Origin: DASTFP01 sp963744345 | GTDB taxonomy: Bacteria; Verrucomicrobiota; Verrucomicrobiia; Chthoniobacterales; Terrimicrobiaceae | Reading direction: 5' to 3' | DNA: 64,000 bases | Assembly: GCA_963744345.1 (NCBI GenBank) | Contig: CAVUTD010000015.1 | Coordinates: 186,001-250,000 of the forward strand | In this document: one piece after another, positions 44,314-53,337 of the stretch | Layout of the letters: each line of letters begins with the position of its first letter | How positions within the stretch are numbered: position 1 is the stretch's first letter | The notes under the pieces: generated by a model | The model's database searches: none | What the model saw: only the letters and a program-made list of their open reading frames with translations | What the model was told of the DNA's origin: nothing | Position numbers and translations under genes: made by a program

Positions 44314-44736
44314 TTACCAGGGATCGCGCTGATACTCGCGAACGTAGTTGAACCGAGTCTCAAACCCCAGCTCCGGAGGGAACTCCTGATACCCCGAATT
44401 GATCCAGGGAATATCGCTTCGATAGGGAGGGCGATAGGAGCCTCTAACCGTGGGAAATGGAAAGGTTACCATTTCGTAGACGCCGTATCCCAGGCGCGCA
44501 AATGAGCGGCCGATACCACGAACGAGGCCGTAGCTCCATGCTGCGGAATTGCCTTCGTCGAAATTCACCGCACAGAAAGAATCAAACAGCTCGGCAGGAC
44601 CCCACAGCACGTTACCCAAACCGCGACCAAGCTTCCGGGTCGGCCCATAATCGGAGGCTGGCGGCTGTTGGATGTCCGCAAAGGCGGTGGCGACGATTGC
44701 GGCGGCGACAAGAAGGCCGACAGAAGCTCTCTTCAT
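44314..44736 (-). CDS. Exosortase-system-associated protein, TIGR04073 family
   Basis: 140 residues. Signal peptide (VGLLVAAAIVATAFA), then the family landmarks KLGRGLGNVLWGPAELF, GLVRGIGRSFARLGYGVYEMVTFPFPT, and a C-terminal PP-rich stretch. TIGR04073 proteins occur mainly in Verrucomicrobiota and Lentisphaerota with exosortase/PEP-CTERM genes; function is unknown. No exosortase or PEP-CTERM gene is visible in the window. Exported to the periplasm or surface. Convergent with tgt. Confidence 0.83.
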   Translation of the reverse strand: MKRASVGLLVAAAIVATAFADIQQPPASDYGPTRKLGRGLGNVLWGPAELFDSFCAVNFDEGNSAAWSYGLVRGIGRSFARLGYGVYEMVTFPFPTVRGSYRPPYRSDIPWINSGYQEFPPELGFETRFNYVREYQRDPW

Positions 44737-44776
44737 GGGAAACTCTTATTAGCTAAGAAGCCATCGGCAACACAAG

Positions 44777-44810
44777 AAAAAAGGCTTCCCCAGCAAGTTC
44801 GGGAGCCTTT
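44777..44810 (-). terminator. Rho-independent terminator between deacetylase-like gene and TIGR04073 gene
   Basis: On the minus strand, AAAGGCTCCC pairs with GGGGAAGCCTTT around a loop, with one bulged base, and is followed by a run of six T. It lies about 115 bases past the stop of the histone-deacetylase-like gene (44926) and before the start at 44736, so it separates the two transcripts. Confidence 0.8.
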
Positions 44811-44925
44811 AGCTCTCTTCGAAATGTGCTTGCGTTGCAAAAAGAGAACGCAAGGAACGGGTCCGCGCGGGGCTCTTGGGGTGTACGTGGTCGCAGGGCG
44901 ACTGGAACAGCTCGCAGGAGCCTTG

Positions 44926-45858
44926 CTATTCCAACAGCTGCGACATGTGCGCTCTGACAGCTGAGCCTAATCCTGAAAGATTATAGCCTCCCTCGAGAAC
45001 GGAGACGACTCTTCCAGCACAAGGACCGGCGGCAAAATCCAGCAGCATGCGGGTGAGATCCGCAAAATCCTCGTCGGTCAACCTGAATTGCCCGAGCGGG
45101 TCGTCGATCCGCGAGTCAAACCCAGCCGAGATCAGAAGGAGTTCAGGACGGAAGTCTTCCAAGACCGGGAAGAGCCGGTCGCGAAAGGCACCCACAATCT
45201 CCTGGCGGCCAGATCCGGCGGGGAGGGGACAGTTGATGGTCAATCCTGCACCTTTGCCCACACCTGTTTCGGACGCGTGCCCGGTGCCAGGGTACCAAGG
45301 CCATTGGTGCGTGGAGAAATAAAGAACTGAACCATCAGAGTAAAACATTTCCTCAGTCCCATTGCCATGGTGAACATCCCAATCGATAATAGCGACACGC
45401 TCCAGACCGTGTTTTTTCTGTGCATGGCGTGCGGCGATGGCAACGTTGTTGAAGATGCAAAAGCCCATAGGCGCGGCTGGGCGGGCGTGATGACCCGGCG
45501 GCCGCACCGCACAGAAGGCATTCTGCACGTGTCCGATCAACACAGCATCGAGCGCTTCCAGCACCCCGCCTACGGCATGCAAGGCTACTTCGCCGGACTC
45601 CTGGGAAACGCTTACGTCTCCACCAGCCAACTCGGTCTGACCGGAGCCGATAAGTTTAAGAACCTGCTCGATGTAGCGCGGATCGTGGCAACTGGCAATT
45701 TGGTCGAGGTCGGCTCGCCGGGAGGAGATAACGGAGACGTTCTCAAGCGGTTCGAGCGCCTTCCTGATGGCGGGAAGCCGTTCCGGGCGCTCCGGGTGCC
45801 CGTATGCTGTCCGGTGACGCATGAAATAGTCGTCCAGAAGAAGAGCAGTGCGCACCAT
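44926..45858 (-). CDS. Histone deacetylase family protein (acetylpolyamine/acetoin utilisation type)
   Basis: 310 residues. RPPGHHARPAAPMGFCIFNNVAI carries the catalytic His pair, WDVHHGNGT the zinc Asp and His, FSTHQWPWYPGTG and ISAGFDSRIDDPLG the rest of the metal site, and VLEGGYNLSG the Tyr-containing end. Bacterial members deacetylate polyamines, acetoin-related or unknown substrates. ATG 45858 (MVRTALLLDDY) matches the family start; a longer frame to 45990 is rejected. Divided from the TetR gene by 135 bases. Confidence 0.93.
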   Translation of the reverse strand: MVRTALLLDDYFMRHRTAYGHPERPERLPAIRKALEPLENVSVISSRRADLDQIASCHDPRYIEQVLKLIGSGQTELAGGDVSVSQESGEVALHAVGGVLEALDAVLIGHVQNAFCAVRPPGHHARPAAPMGFCIFNNVAIAARHAQKKHGLERVAIIDWDVHHGNGTEEMFYSDGSVLYFSTHQWPWYPGTGHASETGVGKGAGLTINCPLPAGSGRQEIVGAFRDRLFPVLEDFRPELLLISAGFDSRIDDPLGQFRLTDEDFADLTRMLLDFAAGPCAGRVVSVLEGGYNLSGLGSAVRAHMSQLLE

Positions 45859-45993
45859 CGGTAGCAGGATGACTTGTTTCTTCGTTTCTTTAAAGCACGC
45901 ACTCACGCTTTTCTCTGGAGAGAATTCTCGGCCCAGAAGCCAAACCCAGCTTAGCTCTTCCGACAGTTTACCCCTCAACCCTGCCAGCAAAAA

Positions 45994-46650
45994 TCACCTC
46001 ATTCTGACGGAACTAGCCGCCTTTTTGCGCAACACGTCCGCGAAATTCCCGCGCTGTTCGCGCATTCCGCTGATGAACGCCTTGGAGGCATGCTCGGTGA
46101 AATCAAGAACCTTTTTCCTTGTGGATGACAACTTTCCGCTGATCGCCAATTTGGCAATGCCGTGCACCAACGACCACGCCATCAAGGCGAGTGGATGGGG
46201 ATCTCCAGCCGGCAAGACCCCCTCCTGCTGCGACTCAATGATAAATCCTAGAAGTGTCTGAAAGGCATTCTCTCCGACGACTTGAGGTCTTGATCCTCGA
46301 CGAGGAACGGACGGGAGATCGAACATCACCGAAAAGTGCTGCGGCCAGCGCAGCGCAAAATCCACATAACCGCATCCGCACAACCGCAAGCGGTCTTCCC
46401 CCCTGGCGCCCGCGAGCGACCATCTCTTCATCGAGACCGTCAAGCGCTCGAAACCTTCGACGGCAATCGCCGCAAGCAATTCCTCCTTGTCCCGGAAGTG
46501 GCGGTACGGCGCATTGTGCGAGACGCCCGCCCGGCGCGCCACCTCCCGGATCGTGAAGCCCTTCGGGCCGACGTTCCCAATCAGGGCGACGCCCGCCTCC
46601 AAAAGCACCGCCCGGAGATTTCCGTGATGGTAGGCGCGCTTAGCCGGCAT
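45994..46650 (-). CDS. TetR/AcrR family transcriptional regulator
   Basis: 218 residues. Helix-turn-helix at about 25-60 (GFTIREVARRAGVSHNAPYRHFRDKEELLAAIAVEGF), then a helical ligand domain with WHG/TetR_C-like LALMAWSLVHGIAKL. ATG 46650 (MPAKRAYHHGNLR) matches the typical start. Divergent from the DUF4188 gene, with a palindrome between them. Likely represses itself and that gene; ligand unknown. The last ~20 residues are basic. Confidence 0.93.
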   Translation of the reverse strand: MPAKRAYHHGNLRAVLLEAGVALIGNVGPKGFTIREVARRAGVSHNAPYRHFRDKEELLAAIAVEGFERLTVSMKRWSLAGARGEDRLRLCGCGYVDFALRWPQHFSVMFDLPSVPRRGSRPQVVGENAFQTLLGFIIESQQEGVLPAGDPHPLALMAWSLVHGIAKLAISGKLSSTRKKVLDFTEHASKAFISGMREQRGNFADVLRKKAASSVRMR

Positions 46651-46668
46651 CCCCGCCCTCCCAAAAAC

Positions 46669-46687
46669 ATGTTGACGATGACAACAT
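46669..46687. promoter_or_regulatory. Palindromic operator candidate for the TetR regulator
   Basis: ATGTTG and CAACAT lie as inverted half-sites separated by seven bases, with further symmetric C and G inside (TGTTGnCnnnGnCAACA). It is 18 bases from the tetR start and about 80 bases from the DUF4188 start, a normal position for a TetR operator acting on both. Confidence 0.62.
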
Positions 46688-46768
46688 AGCCGGCCACTCT
46701 TATGTTGTTGGTGCCCACATTGCTGGCGCAAGCCTAATCATAAAGAAAGAAACCTGGAGCAGGAGATC

Positions 46769-47284
46769 ATGATGGTTATTGCCAAACGTATGACTGCGGA
46801 GATGGAGGGATCGTTCTGCGTTTTTCTCATTGGGATGCGCATTAATCGCGCGTGGAAGATTCACAAATGGTGGCCCGTCTTTTCGGCGATGGGGCGAATG
46901 TTGCGGGAGCTTCGGGCGCAGCCGGATCTTGGTTTCTTGGGCGGCCACATCTGGTTTGGCAGGACGATTTTGCTTCTGCAGTATTGGCGATCTCTTGAAT
47001 CGCTCATGCAATATGCAAAGCATCCCGATCGCTCCCATGTGCCGGCGTGGAGCCGTTTTCGTCAGCATGTCGGGAACAGTGGCGACGTCGGAATTTGGCA
47101 CGAGACCTATATAATTTCGGAGGGGCAGTATGAGAACATTTATCACAACATGCCCGCCTTCGGGTTGGGTCGAGTGGGGCGATTAGTCGAAGCTACTGGG
47201 AATCGGGAATCAGCATCTCAGAGAATTCACCGACGATCTGAACCGGATCCGTCTGCGAGGACCGAACACCAGCGCCAGGATTAA
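46769..47284 (+). CDS. DUF4188 domain protein (heme/monooxygenase-like)
   Basis: 171 residues. GMRINRAWKIHKWWPVFSAM, MLRELRAQPDLGFLG and the WHETY strand fit DUF4188, a ferredoxin-like dimeric fold close to antibiotic-biosynthesis monooxygenases. The last ~35 residues are basic and unlike the family and could be an altered end. AGGAG lies just upstream of ATG 46769/46772. It probably takes part in handling a small hydrophobic compound, with the TetR regulator controlling it. Confidence 0.85.
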   Translation: MMVIAKRMTAEMEGSFCVFLIGMRINRAWKIHKWWPVFSAMGRMLRELRAQPDLGFLGGHIWFGRTILLLQYWRSLESLMQYAKHPDRSHVPAWSRFRQHVGNSGDVGIWHETYIISEGQYENIYHNMPAFGLGRVGRLVEATGNRESASQRIHRRSEPDPSARTEHQRQD

Positions 47285-47443
47285 TGAGAGGAATTATGGG
47301 ACACTTCTCTAAAAGCAGGCACGGTGGACCAATTATGAAGCGACCTTGAATTCAGTTTAACGGCGAATTCACCTCTGCGGAAGTTCCCAAAGACATTTGC
47401 CAACCTACGCTGGTCCATTTGCGAGCTCTTTGGTAGATAACTC

Positions 47444-48058
47444 GTGGTGGCACGGCCAATTCTCATTTTCGCTCCTGGCGCGGGGGTCCCTTGCTCGCAT
47501 CCCTGGATGCTCAGGTGGGCGGAGCTGCTCAAACAGGTCGGCGTCGTATGGACCTTCGATTACCCCTATATGAAAGAAGGGCGGAGCCGTCCCGATCCCC
47601 TTCCGAGGCTTATCGCTTCACATCATCAGGCACTGCTGCAAGCGCGCGATTCGCATAGCGGACCGCCAGTTCTTATCGGTAAGAGCATGGGATCACGAGT
47701 TGGATGTCACCTGGCGCTTAAAGAAGAGGTTACTGCCGTCATCTGCCTCGGTTATCCGCTCTGCGGTGGGGGTGATCCCAACAAGCTTCGAGATAAAGTG
47801 CTCTTGGAGCTCGCGACTCCGGTTCTTTTCGTCCAAGGTTCGCGTGATCCCCTCTGTCCCTTGGACTTACTCGAGACCATTCGCGCGGAGATGCGCGCGC
47901 CGAATAGACTTTATGTTGTCAAGGGTGGCGATCACTCGTTGGCTGTTTCGAAAAGCCAGCTTAAAGAGCGCGGCCAAACCCAGGAACTCGTCGACCGCGG
48001 AATTTTGCAGGAAATCGAGACGTTCTTGAACGAGGATCCCGCCAACCTTACCCGGTAA
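47444..48058 (+). CDS. Alpha/beta hydrolase, KANL3/Tex30-like
   Basis: 204 residues. LIFAPGAGVPCSHPWM opens the fold; GKSMGSRVG is the nucleophile elbow (Ser), VQGSRDPLCP carries the acid Asp, and GGDHSLAV the catalytic His, so the triad is complete. Family members are putative esterases or dienelactone hydrolases. Starts at GTG 47444 or GTG 47447; no Shine-Dalgarno. It sits between DUF4188 and a stretch without genes. Confidence 0.85.
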   Translation: MVARPILIFAPGAGVPCSHPWMLRWAELLKQVGVVWTFDYPYMKEGRSRPDPLPRLIASHHQALLQARDSHSGPPVLIGKSMGSRVGCHLALKEEVTAVICLGYPLCGGGDPNKLRDKVLLELATPVLFVQGSRDPLCPLDLLETIRAEMRAPNRLYVVKGGDHSLAVSKSQLKERGQTQELVDRGILQEIETFLNEDPANLTR

Positions 48059-49084
48059 TTCATCAGCAAAGCCGCGAAAGGCGCCGAGGGACAGGATGGA
48101 CAGATTTGCACATCGAACTGCCCTTAAATCAGGATGATTAAGCTGCTCGTGAAGCTGTAATTTCCGAATTAAGGCCACCATGCACCTCCAGGAAAGTAGC
48201 TTCGGAACCACAGGCTTTCCTCGGAGCTTTCTCGTCTTAGAGGTTTCCCTCTTAACGGAGACTGACCTGCGAGAACAGGTGACGCGGCGGGCAAGTTTTA
48301 TGACGCGCTTTGAACTAAGAACAAGGGCACAGCATCATCGATCTTGGCTAAGAGGAGAAAGAGAGGCGATCTCGGCCGATCTTCTGCTCTCCTTGTCAAG
48401 TATCCGCGAAGCGAATCTGCGCGGCGATTATGGCGAGATCATGAGGAATCTGGGACGCCCCGTATCTTCGAGGAGATCGCCGGATTCTCGCCACTCGATC
48501 CCAGGCATGAGGTAGATTGCTCAACGGATATTCTGTAAGGTCTACGGACAGTTCCTGCTCCTGCCCCGGAGAGATGGTTCGTCCTTCTCGACGGCCGCGT
48601 CGGCCTGCAAGCGGGCGCGTCAACAAACTTTCTGCGCTCGTGCGTATTAAGTTACATGAGGGATATTTCCGGTCACAGTATCGAAGAAGGACTAACAAAC
48701 CCAAGCCAGGACCTCTCACCGAAGCAACAAATCGGCCTGCATTTTCGTTGTCTGGCTCGCGAGCATAAATTAAGCAAGCTGGCGTGGCATTTGGAGGGCA
48801 TCCATCGAGCACTTTCCCTTTCGGCTCAGTCGCCGCTTTCCACTTGGCGCAGGCTCAGTTAATGACTCCAACGAAGACACTTACAATCATCAGCTTGTCT
48901 AGGAGGTTACCGGATGCTTGAACGGGCGCGCGCCTTAGCTCGGCAAATTCTCTGCCTGCGGCACCTGCGAGCGCAACCTGGCGACCTAAAGAAGCTAAGA
49001 TGTTCAGCTTGAATTCGGCCAACCGAACCTCTCTGATTTAGGCGAAGTTGATCCGGAGGTGTCACGGACAGCCAATTGGCATGA
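48059..49084. other. About 1 kb with no convincing gene
   Basis: Several short open frames exist, none with a recognised family, membrane segments or a clear start signal. The best is a plus-strand frame from 48344 to 48862 that is open except for one stop at 48536-48538; its two halves begin AKRRKRGDLGRSSALLVKYP and MRDISGHSIEEGL. This could be a decayed gene but the evidence is weak. No tRNA, repeat array or strong terminator was found. Confidence 0.3.
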
Positions 49085-50272
49085 TCACGGTCGTCTTTTC
49101 GACACCGCTTTCCGAGAAGAACGCTCTGGCTCAGCAGGCGTCTTTTTTTCCAGATCTGTCTCCGGTTTGACCATCGATTCGGTTTGAAGACTTCTTACTG
49201 GAGGCAGGATATCCTTGAACGCGACGCCATAGATATCCAGCGCCGTCAGGAAAAGCCCACAGACTACGGGTCCCACGATAAATCCAATTGGTCCGAAGAG
49301 AAATAGTCCGCCCAGAGTACCTAATAGGATCAGAAGATCAGGCATTTCCGCGTCCTTACCGACGAGCATGGGCCTCAGAAAGTTGTCGATAGTTCCCACA
49401 ACGCCTGCGCACCAGATCGCAACCAAGGTCGCTGGCAGTACCGAACCGATCGCATAGAGATAAATCACGGCAGGCACCCACACCAAAGCAGTTCCGATGC
49501 CCGGCACTACGGAAAGAACCACCATGACAGTGCCCCAGAACGCAGCTCCATCGATGCCCGCCAAGGCCAACGCGATTCCAGCCAGAGACCCTTGGAGCAA
49601 CCCGATGAGCAACGTACCCTTGATGGTGGCTCTCGTGACGGAGACGAATCTTTCCAGAATGCGCATTTCGTCTTCATGTTGAAGCGGCATATAGTAAAAG
49701 ATTCTCTCCAAGATGGATCTGCCGTCCTTCAGAAAGAAGAACATAGCGTAGATCATCACAAAGAAGTTGAGTAAGAATCCCGCGGTTCCGGCGGTGAAAG
49801 CGGAAGCCCAGGAAACAAGATATCCTCCCGCAGCTTGCGCGGCTGTCCCAACCTTCTTGACGATCTCCTCCTTGCTCGGGATCAAATCGCTTACCAAAGG
49901 GAAACGCTCCACTATCCACGCGTGGAGGTCGAAGGAACTCGCCGCGCCAAAGCGTTCCTGAAGCCAAGGTATGGCTTGTTCACTGACCGACAACGCTTGG
50001 TTGACCACCAAACCCAAAAGCGCACTCACCGGCCCGACGACCACTAAGAACAGAATCAAAAGCGTCACTGCTGAGGCCAATGACTTACGTCCACGAAAGA
50101 CTGCGACCAACCAACGATAAAGCGGGTGGCACATCCCAGAGAGTATCGCACCGATAAGCAGTGCCTGGAGAAAAGGCCAGACTACCGCGGCAAAGAGCGC
50201 CGCGATTGCCAGCACCAGGAAAAGAACAAAAAACGTGCGAAACCTCTCTGCGTCGATGTTTGCTGGTTGCAT
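49085..50272 (-). CDS. AI-2E family transporter (PerM/TqsA-like)
   Basis: 395 residues with eight hydrophobic segments. FLLNFFVMIYAMFFFLKDG, GLLQGSLAGIALALAGI, LSVVPGIGTALVWVPAVIYL, VGTIDNFLRPMLVGKDAEMP and PVVCGLFLTALDIYG are the typical family stretches. Members export the AI-2 signal or other solutes, or work as Na+/H+ antiporters. The last ~35 residues are charged and basic (ERSSRKAVSKRRP). Divergent from kup, starts about 200 bases apart. Confidence 0.92.
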   Translation of the reverse strand: MQPANIDAERFRTFFVLFLVLAIAALFAAVVWPFLQALLIGAILSGMCHPLYRWLVAVFRGRKSLASAVTLLILFLVVVGPVSALLGLVVNQALSVSEQAIPWLQERFGAASSFDLHAWIVERFPLVSDLIPSKEEIVKKVGTAAQAAGGYLVSWASAFTAGTAGFLLNFFVMIYAMFFFLKDGRSILERIFYYMPLQHEDEMRILERFVSVTRATIKGTLLIGLLQGSLAGIALALAGIDGAAFWGTVMVVLSVVPGIGTALVWVPAVIYLYAIGSVLPATLVAIWCAGVVGTIDNFLRPMLVGKDAEMPDLLILLGTLGGLFLFGPIGFIVGPVVCGLFLTALDIYGVAFKDILPPVRSLQTESMVKPETDLEKKTPAEPERSSRKAVSKRRP

Positions 50273-50475
50273 GAAAATTAAGCGCTTAGTCCGAGCGGGC
50301 TTTCCCCAATGAGTTGAGTCCAGGTTAACACAGTTTCATTAAAATCGGACTGGAGTGGTTTACTGGACCCTGGTTGCGAACCAATTTTCGCCGCCATCGT
50401 AAGCTCTTTCTTCGCTGAACTTAAGCAAGGCTCTTTTCAAAAGCTTTTTCTGCTGCTGTTCTATCGCCGTTCCTG

Positions 50476-52362
50476 ATGAAAATCGCTAACAAGGCACCTC
50501 TAGGTAGCGCGCTCGGTGCCCTCGGGATTGTCTACGGGGACATTGGAACCTCCGTTCTATATGCATTTCGCGAATGTCTTGAACACGGAATTCGCGATCA
50601 GGAAGGAATTCTTGGGATCCTCTCCCTGATTATCTGGACCTTAACGCTGCTCGTCACGTTCAAATACGTTACCTTTGTCATCCGGGCAGATAACCAAGGG
50701 GAAGGCGGCATCCTCGCGCTTCTTTCTTTGGCCTTTCCTGAAAGCGTCACCGGCGGCGCGGACAGGTCAAAATTTGCGGCTGTCATGATTGCGATTGGCG
50801 TCACTGGCGCGGCCTTACTCTACGGGGATGGGGTGATTACGCCCGCTATTTCGGTGCTTTCAGCGACCGAAGGTTTGAGTGTTGCGGCTCCCGGGTTAGC
50901 GCCCTTTACCGTGCCTCTTACGGTGGTGATTCTGGTACTCCTCTTCGCCTTTCAGAGGAAAGGTACCGAGTCAGTTTCCAAACTTTTCGGACCTGTCATG
51001 CTGGTATGGTTCCTGACGCTGGCGATTACCGGCATTGTTCATATTGTGCGCAATCCCACAGTTTTCGAAGCCATAAACCCGCTTCATGCCGCCTATTTCG
51101 TGGGCTCCCACGGAGGAGCGTCGCTTGCCGTGCTGGGAAGCGTCTTTCTGGTAGCGACAGGTGCCGAGGCCCTCTATGCAGACTTGGGACATTTCGGACG
51201 CAAGCCCATCGCTTTGGCATGGTATTGGATTGTCTTCCCTTCGCTCGTTTTAAACTACTTGGGACAGGGGGCGTTGATCTTGCGCCAACCGGGCGCGCAC
51301 TCAAGCCCCTTTTTCCATATGGTTCCAAGCTGGCTGCTCTGGCCGCTCATCGCACTGGCCACTGCAGCTACGGTGATTGCCTCGCAAGCTCTCATCTCAG
51401 GCGCTTACTCCCTAACGATGCAAGCGGTGCAAATGGGTTATGTTCCATTTATCAACATCCGGCACACTTCGCATGAAGAGCACGGCCAGATTTACATTCC
51501 GCAGGTCAATACTCTCCTTGCCATCGGCTGTGTCGCTCTTGTAGTCGGTTTTAAGAGCAGCAACGCCCTGGCGAGCGCTTATGGAATCGCCGTGACTCTC
51601 GCCATGCTCGCGACTACGTTGCTGCTTCCTTTTGCCGCTCGCCGCTTGTGGAAGTGGAGCGCCATGCAAATCGGCGCCCTCTGCATCCCCCTATTCGCGC
51701 TGGAAGCAACCTTTTTTGCGGCTAATAGCACCAAAGTTATGCATGGGGCATGGTTGCCGCTGGCGATCGCAGGGTTCTTATTCTTACTGATGACCACATG
51801 GAAGAAGGGACGCAATCTTCTGCGCAAGAGCACGCCTCAACTTCTTTCCCTCAGGGATTTTGTGATTTCAACAACTGCCTTGGGGAGAGAGTCCGGTCTG
51901 CCCGCTCGCGTGCCGGGAACTGCGGTCTTTTTGTCTGCGCGTGCGCAAGGCGCGCCGATGTCGCTGCTCCACAACCTGAAGCACAATAGAGTGCTTCACG
52001 AGCGCAACATCGTGCTCACCATCGCCACGGATCGTGTTCCCTACGTTCCGGGCGCCTCCCGCGTTGAGATTAAGGATTTGTCACAAGGTTTTTTCCGAAT
52101 CATCGCTCATTTCGGCTTCATGGAAACGCCCAGCATCAGAGAGATAATTGACTGCTGCGCGAAGCGGAATTTTGTGATTGAGGAACAGAAGACAAGCTTC
52201 TTCCTCGGGCTGGAAACAATCGTGTGCAAGGGGAAGGCTGGCATGCCAAGGTGGCGCGAACATCTTTTTGCAGCTATGAGCCGCCACGCGCAGAAGCCGG
52301 CAGAATTCTTTAAATTGCCTGCGAACAGGGTTATCGAGTTGGGCCAACAGGTCGAGATCTAG
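50476..52362 (+). CDS. kup: KUP/HAK potassium uptake transporter
   Basis: 628 residues with about twelve membrane segments in the first ~430 and a soluble C-terminal domain after. GALGIVYGDIGTSVLYAFREC, RADNQGEGGILALLSL, GAALLYGDGVITPAISVLSA and GAEALYADLGHFG are the Kup signatures, with the acidic residues used for proton coupling. It takes up K+ with H+. ATG 50476; no strong Shine-Dalgarno. Not linked to Trk or Kdp genes here. Confidence 0.97.
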   Translation: MKIANKAPLGSALGALGIVYGDIGTSVLYAFRECLEHGIRDQEGILGILSLIIWTLTLLVTFKYVTFVIRADNQGEGGILALLSLAFPESVTGGADRSKFAAVMIAIGVTGAALLYGDGVITPAISVLSATEGLSVAAPGLAPFTVPLTVVILVLLFAFQRKGTESVSKLFGPVMLVWFLTLAITGIVHIVRNPTVFEAINPLHAAYFVGSHGGASLAVLGSVFLVATGAEALYADLGHFGRKPIALAWYWIVFPSLVLNYLGQGALILRQPGAHSSPFFHMVPSWLLWPLIALATAATVIASQALISGAYSLTMQAVQMGYVPFINIRHTSHEEHGQIYIPQVNTLLAIGCVALVVGFKSSNALASAYGIAVTLAMLATTLLLPFAARRLWKWSAMQIGALCIPLFALEATFFAANSTKVMHGAWLPLAIAGFLFLLMTTWKKGRNLLRKSTPQLLSLRDFVISTTALGRESGLPARVPGTAVFLSARAQGAPMSLLHNLKHNRVLHERNIVLTIATDRVPYVPGASRVEIKDLSQGFFRIIAHFGFMETPSIREIIDCCAKRNFVIEEQKTSFFLGLETIVCKGKAGMPRWREHLFAAMSRHAQKPAEFFKLPANRVIELGQQVEI

Positions 52363-52597
52363 GGCCTGCGCCTGATCGTCCAAATCAGCCGCGTTGCCTA
52401 ACAACGAATTTGAAGCGAATATCCCAGCCGCAAGCACTTGCGTGGGGAAATTCCATTTGAAGAATACGATACAGTGGGCCACTTTGAAGCGGTTCCGAGC
52501 GTCTCCGGGTGAGCATCACATGGGGGTTTTAGATCCTACGCCGACGACGATCGGAATCCCATAAGTGACGGCCTTAACCTCTACAAACTCGAGACCT

Positions 52598-52831
52598 ATG
52601 ATTTTCCTCTTCATTGCGGGATTAAGCCTGTCAGTCTTTGCTGGAGCGCTGCTGAAGTATGCCGTGGAAAAGACGATGTCGAGAACCGGACCTCGCAGGT
52701 GCCGCGGCGGGCGCTGCGGGGAGCTGGGGTGGGCCGTCGTGAGGAAAGATGCGCAATCCTGCCACGCTCTTTGCGTGAAGTGTGGATGGATAAGCCATTT
52801 CGACCTCAAACAGTGGCAGCAGGTCGAGTGA
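52598..52831 (+). CDS. Small membrane-anchored protein with Cys-rich tail
   Basis: 77 residues from ATG 52598: one hydrophobic segment (IFLFIAGLSLSVFAGALL), then a tail with C-x4-C and C-x3-C-x2-C spacings (RCRGGRCGELGW, SCHALCVKCGW) that could bind zinc. Family not recognised. A longer frame to 52565 exists. It lies between kup and a broken hydrolase gene. May be real; composition and the membrane segment support it. Confidence 0.38.
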   Translation: MIFLFIAGLSLSVFAGALLKYAVEKTMSRTGPRRCRGGRCGELGWAVVRKDAQSCHALCVKCGWISHFDLKQWQQVE

Positions 52832-52886
52832 ACGACACCGCGCGCGACTTGTTCCGGTAATTCGCTCCCATGCGACAAGGCAACAT

Positions 52887-53129
52887 TTGCCATGCGCGAA
52901 AATCATTTCGAGAGACCCGGTCTCACATCAGCCGGGAGGGATTTTGTTTCTGGGCGATACAATCATCGGACATCCACCGGGAACTCTCGGATTCGTTCCC
53001 AAAGCCAAACTCGACAACCCTTTGAAGCTCAAACAATCGTTGCGCAAGCTGCTCGATTTGGACTTTGACATCCTTCTGCCCGGCGATGGCGAGCTTCTAC
53101 TGAGTGGTGGCAAAACGAAGAGTTGCTGA
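52887..53129 (+). pseudogene. C-terminal remnant of an MBL-fold metallo-hydrolase
   Basis: Encodes a segment like the C-terminal quarter of MBL-fold hydrolases: ILFLGDTIIGHPPGTLGF, then KLKQSLRKLLDLDFDILLPGDGE. The Asp of GDTIIG matches the metal-bridging Asp and the GDG motif matches the usual GHG, with His changed to Asp. The N-terminal HxHxDH part is missing and the frame starts abruptly after unlike sequence at about 52935, so it is truncated. TTG 52887 is the only start; probably not expressed as a folded protein. Confidence 0.6.
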
Positions 53130-53337
53130 GTCCTTAGAGACACACCCTGCGGACTGAAAACACCAGGCGAACCTGCAGCAGTTATTCGTCTCCTTGAACG
53201 CGAGGCTACGCAGGGATGAGCTTCCAACCACCGTCTACGCCAATGAAGATTGAATGAGGGCGCCCGCCATCAAGCGGCCTCGGGGCGCTTGATAAGTAAG
53301 TGTTGAATGCAACCGCTTCTGGTGCTTTCCTTTCTGC

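Noticed and set aside
48396..48812. A 138-codon minus-strand frame in the gene-poor kilobase
   Set aside because: Low-information Arg- and Pro-rich sequence with no start signal or family.
52516..52893. A 125-codon minus-strand frame after kup
   Set aside because: It competes with the more plausible plus-strand Cys-rich protein; no domain.
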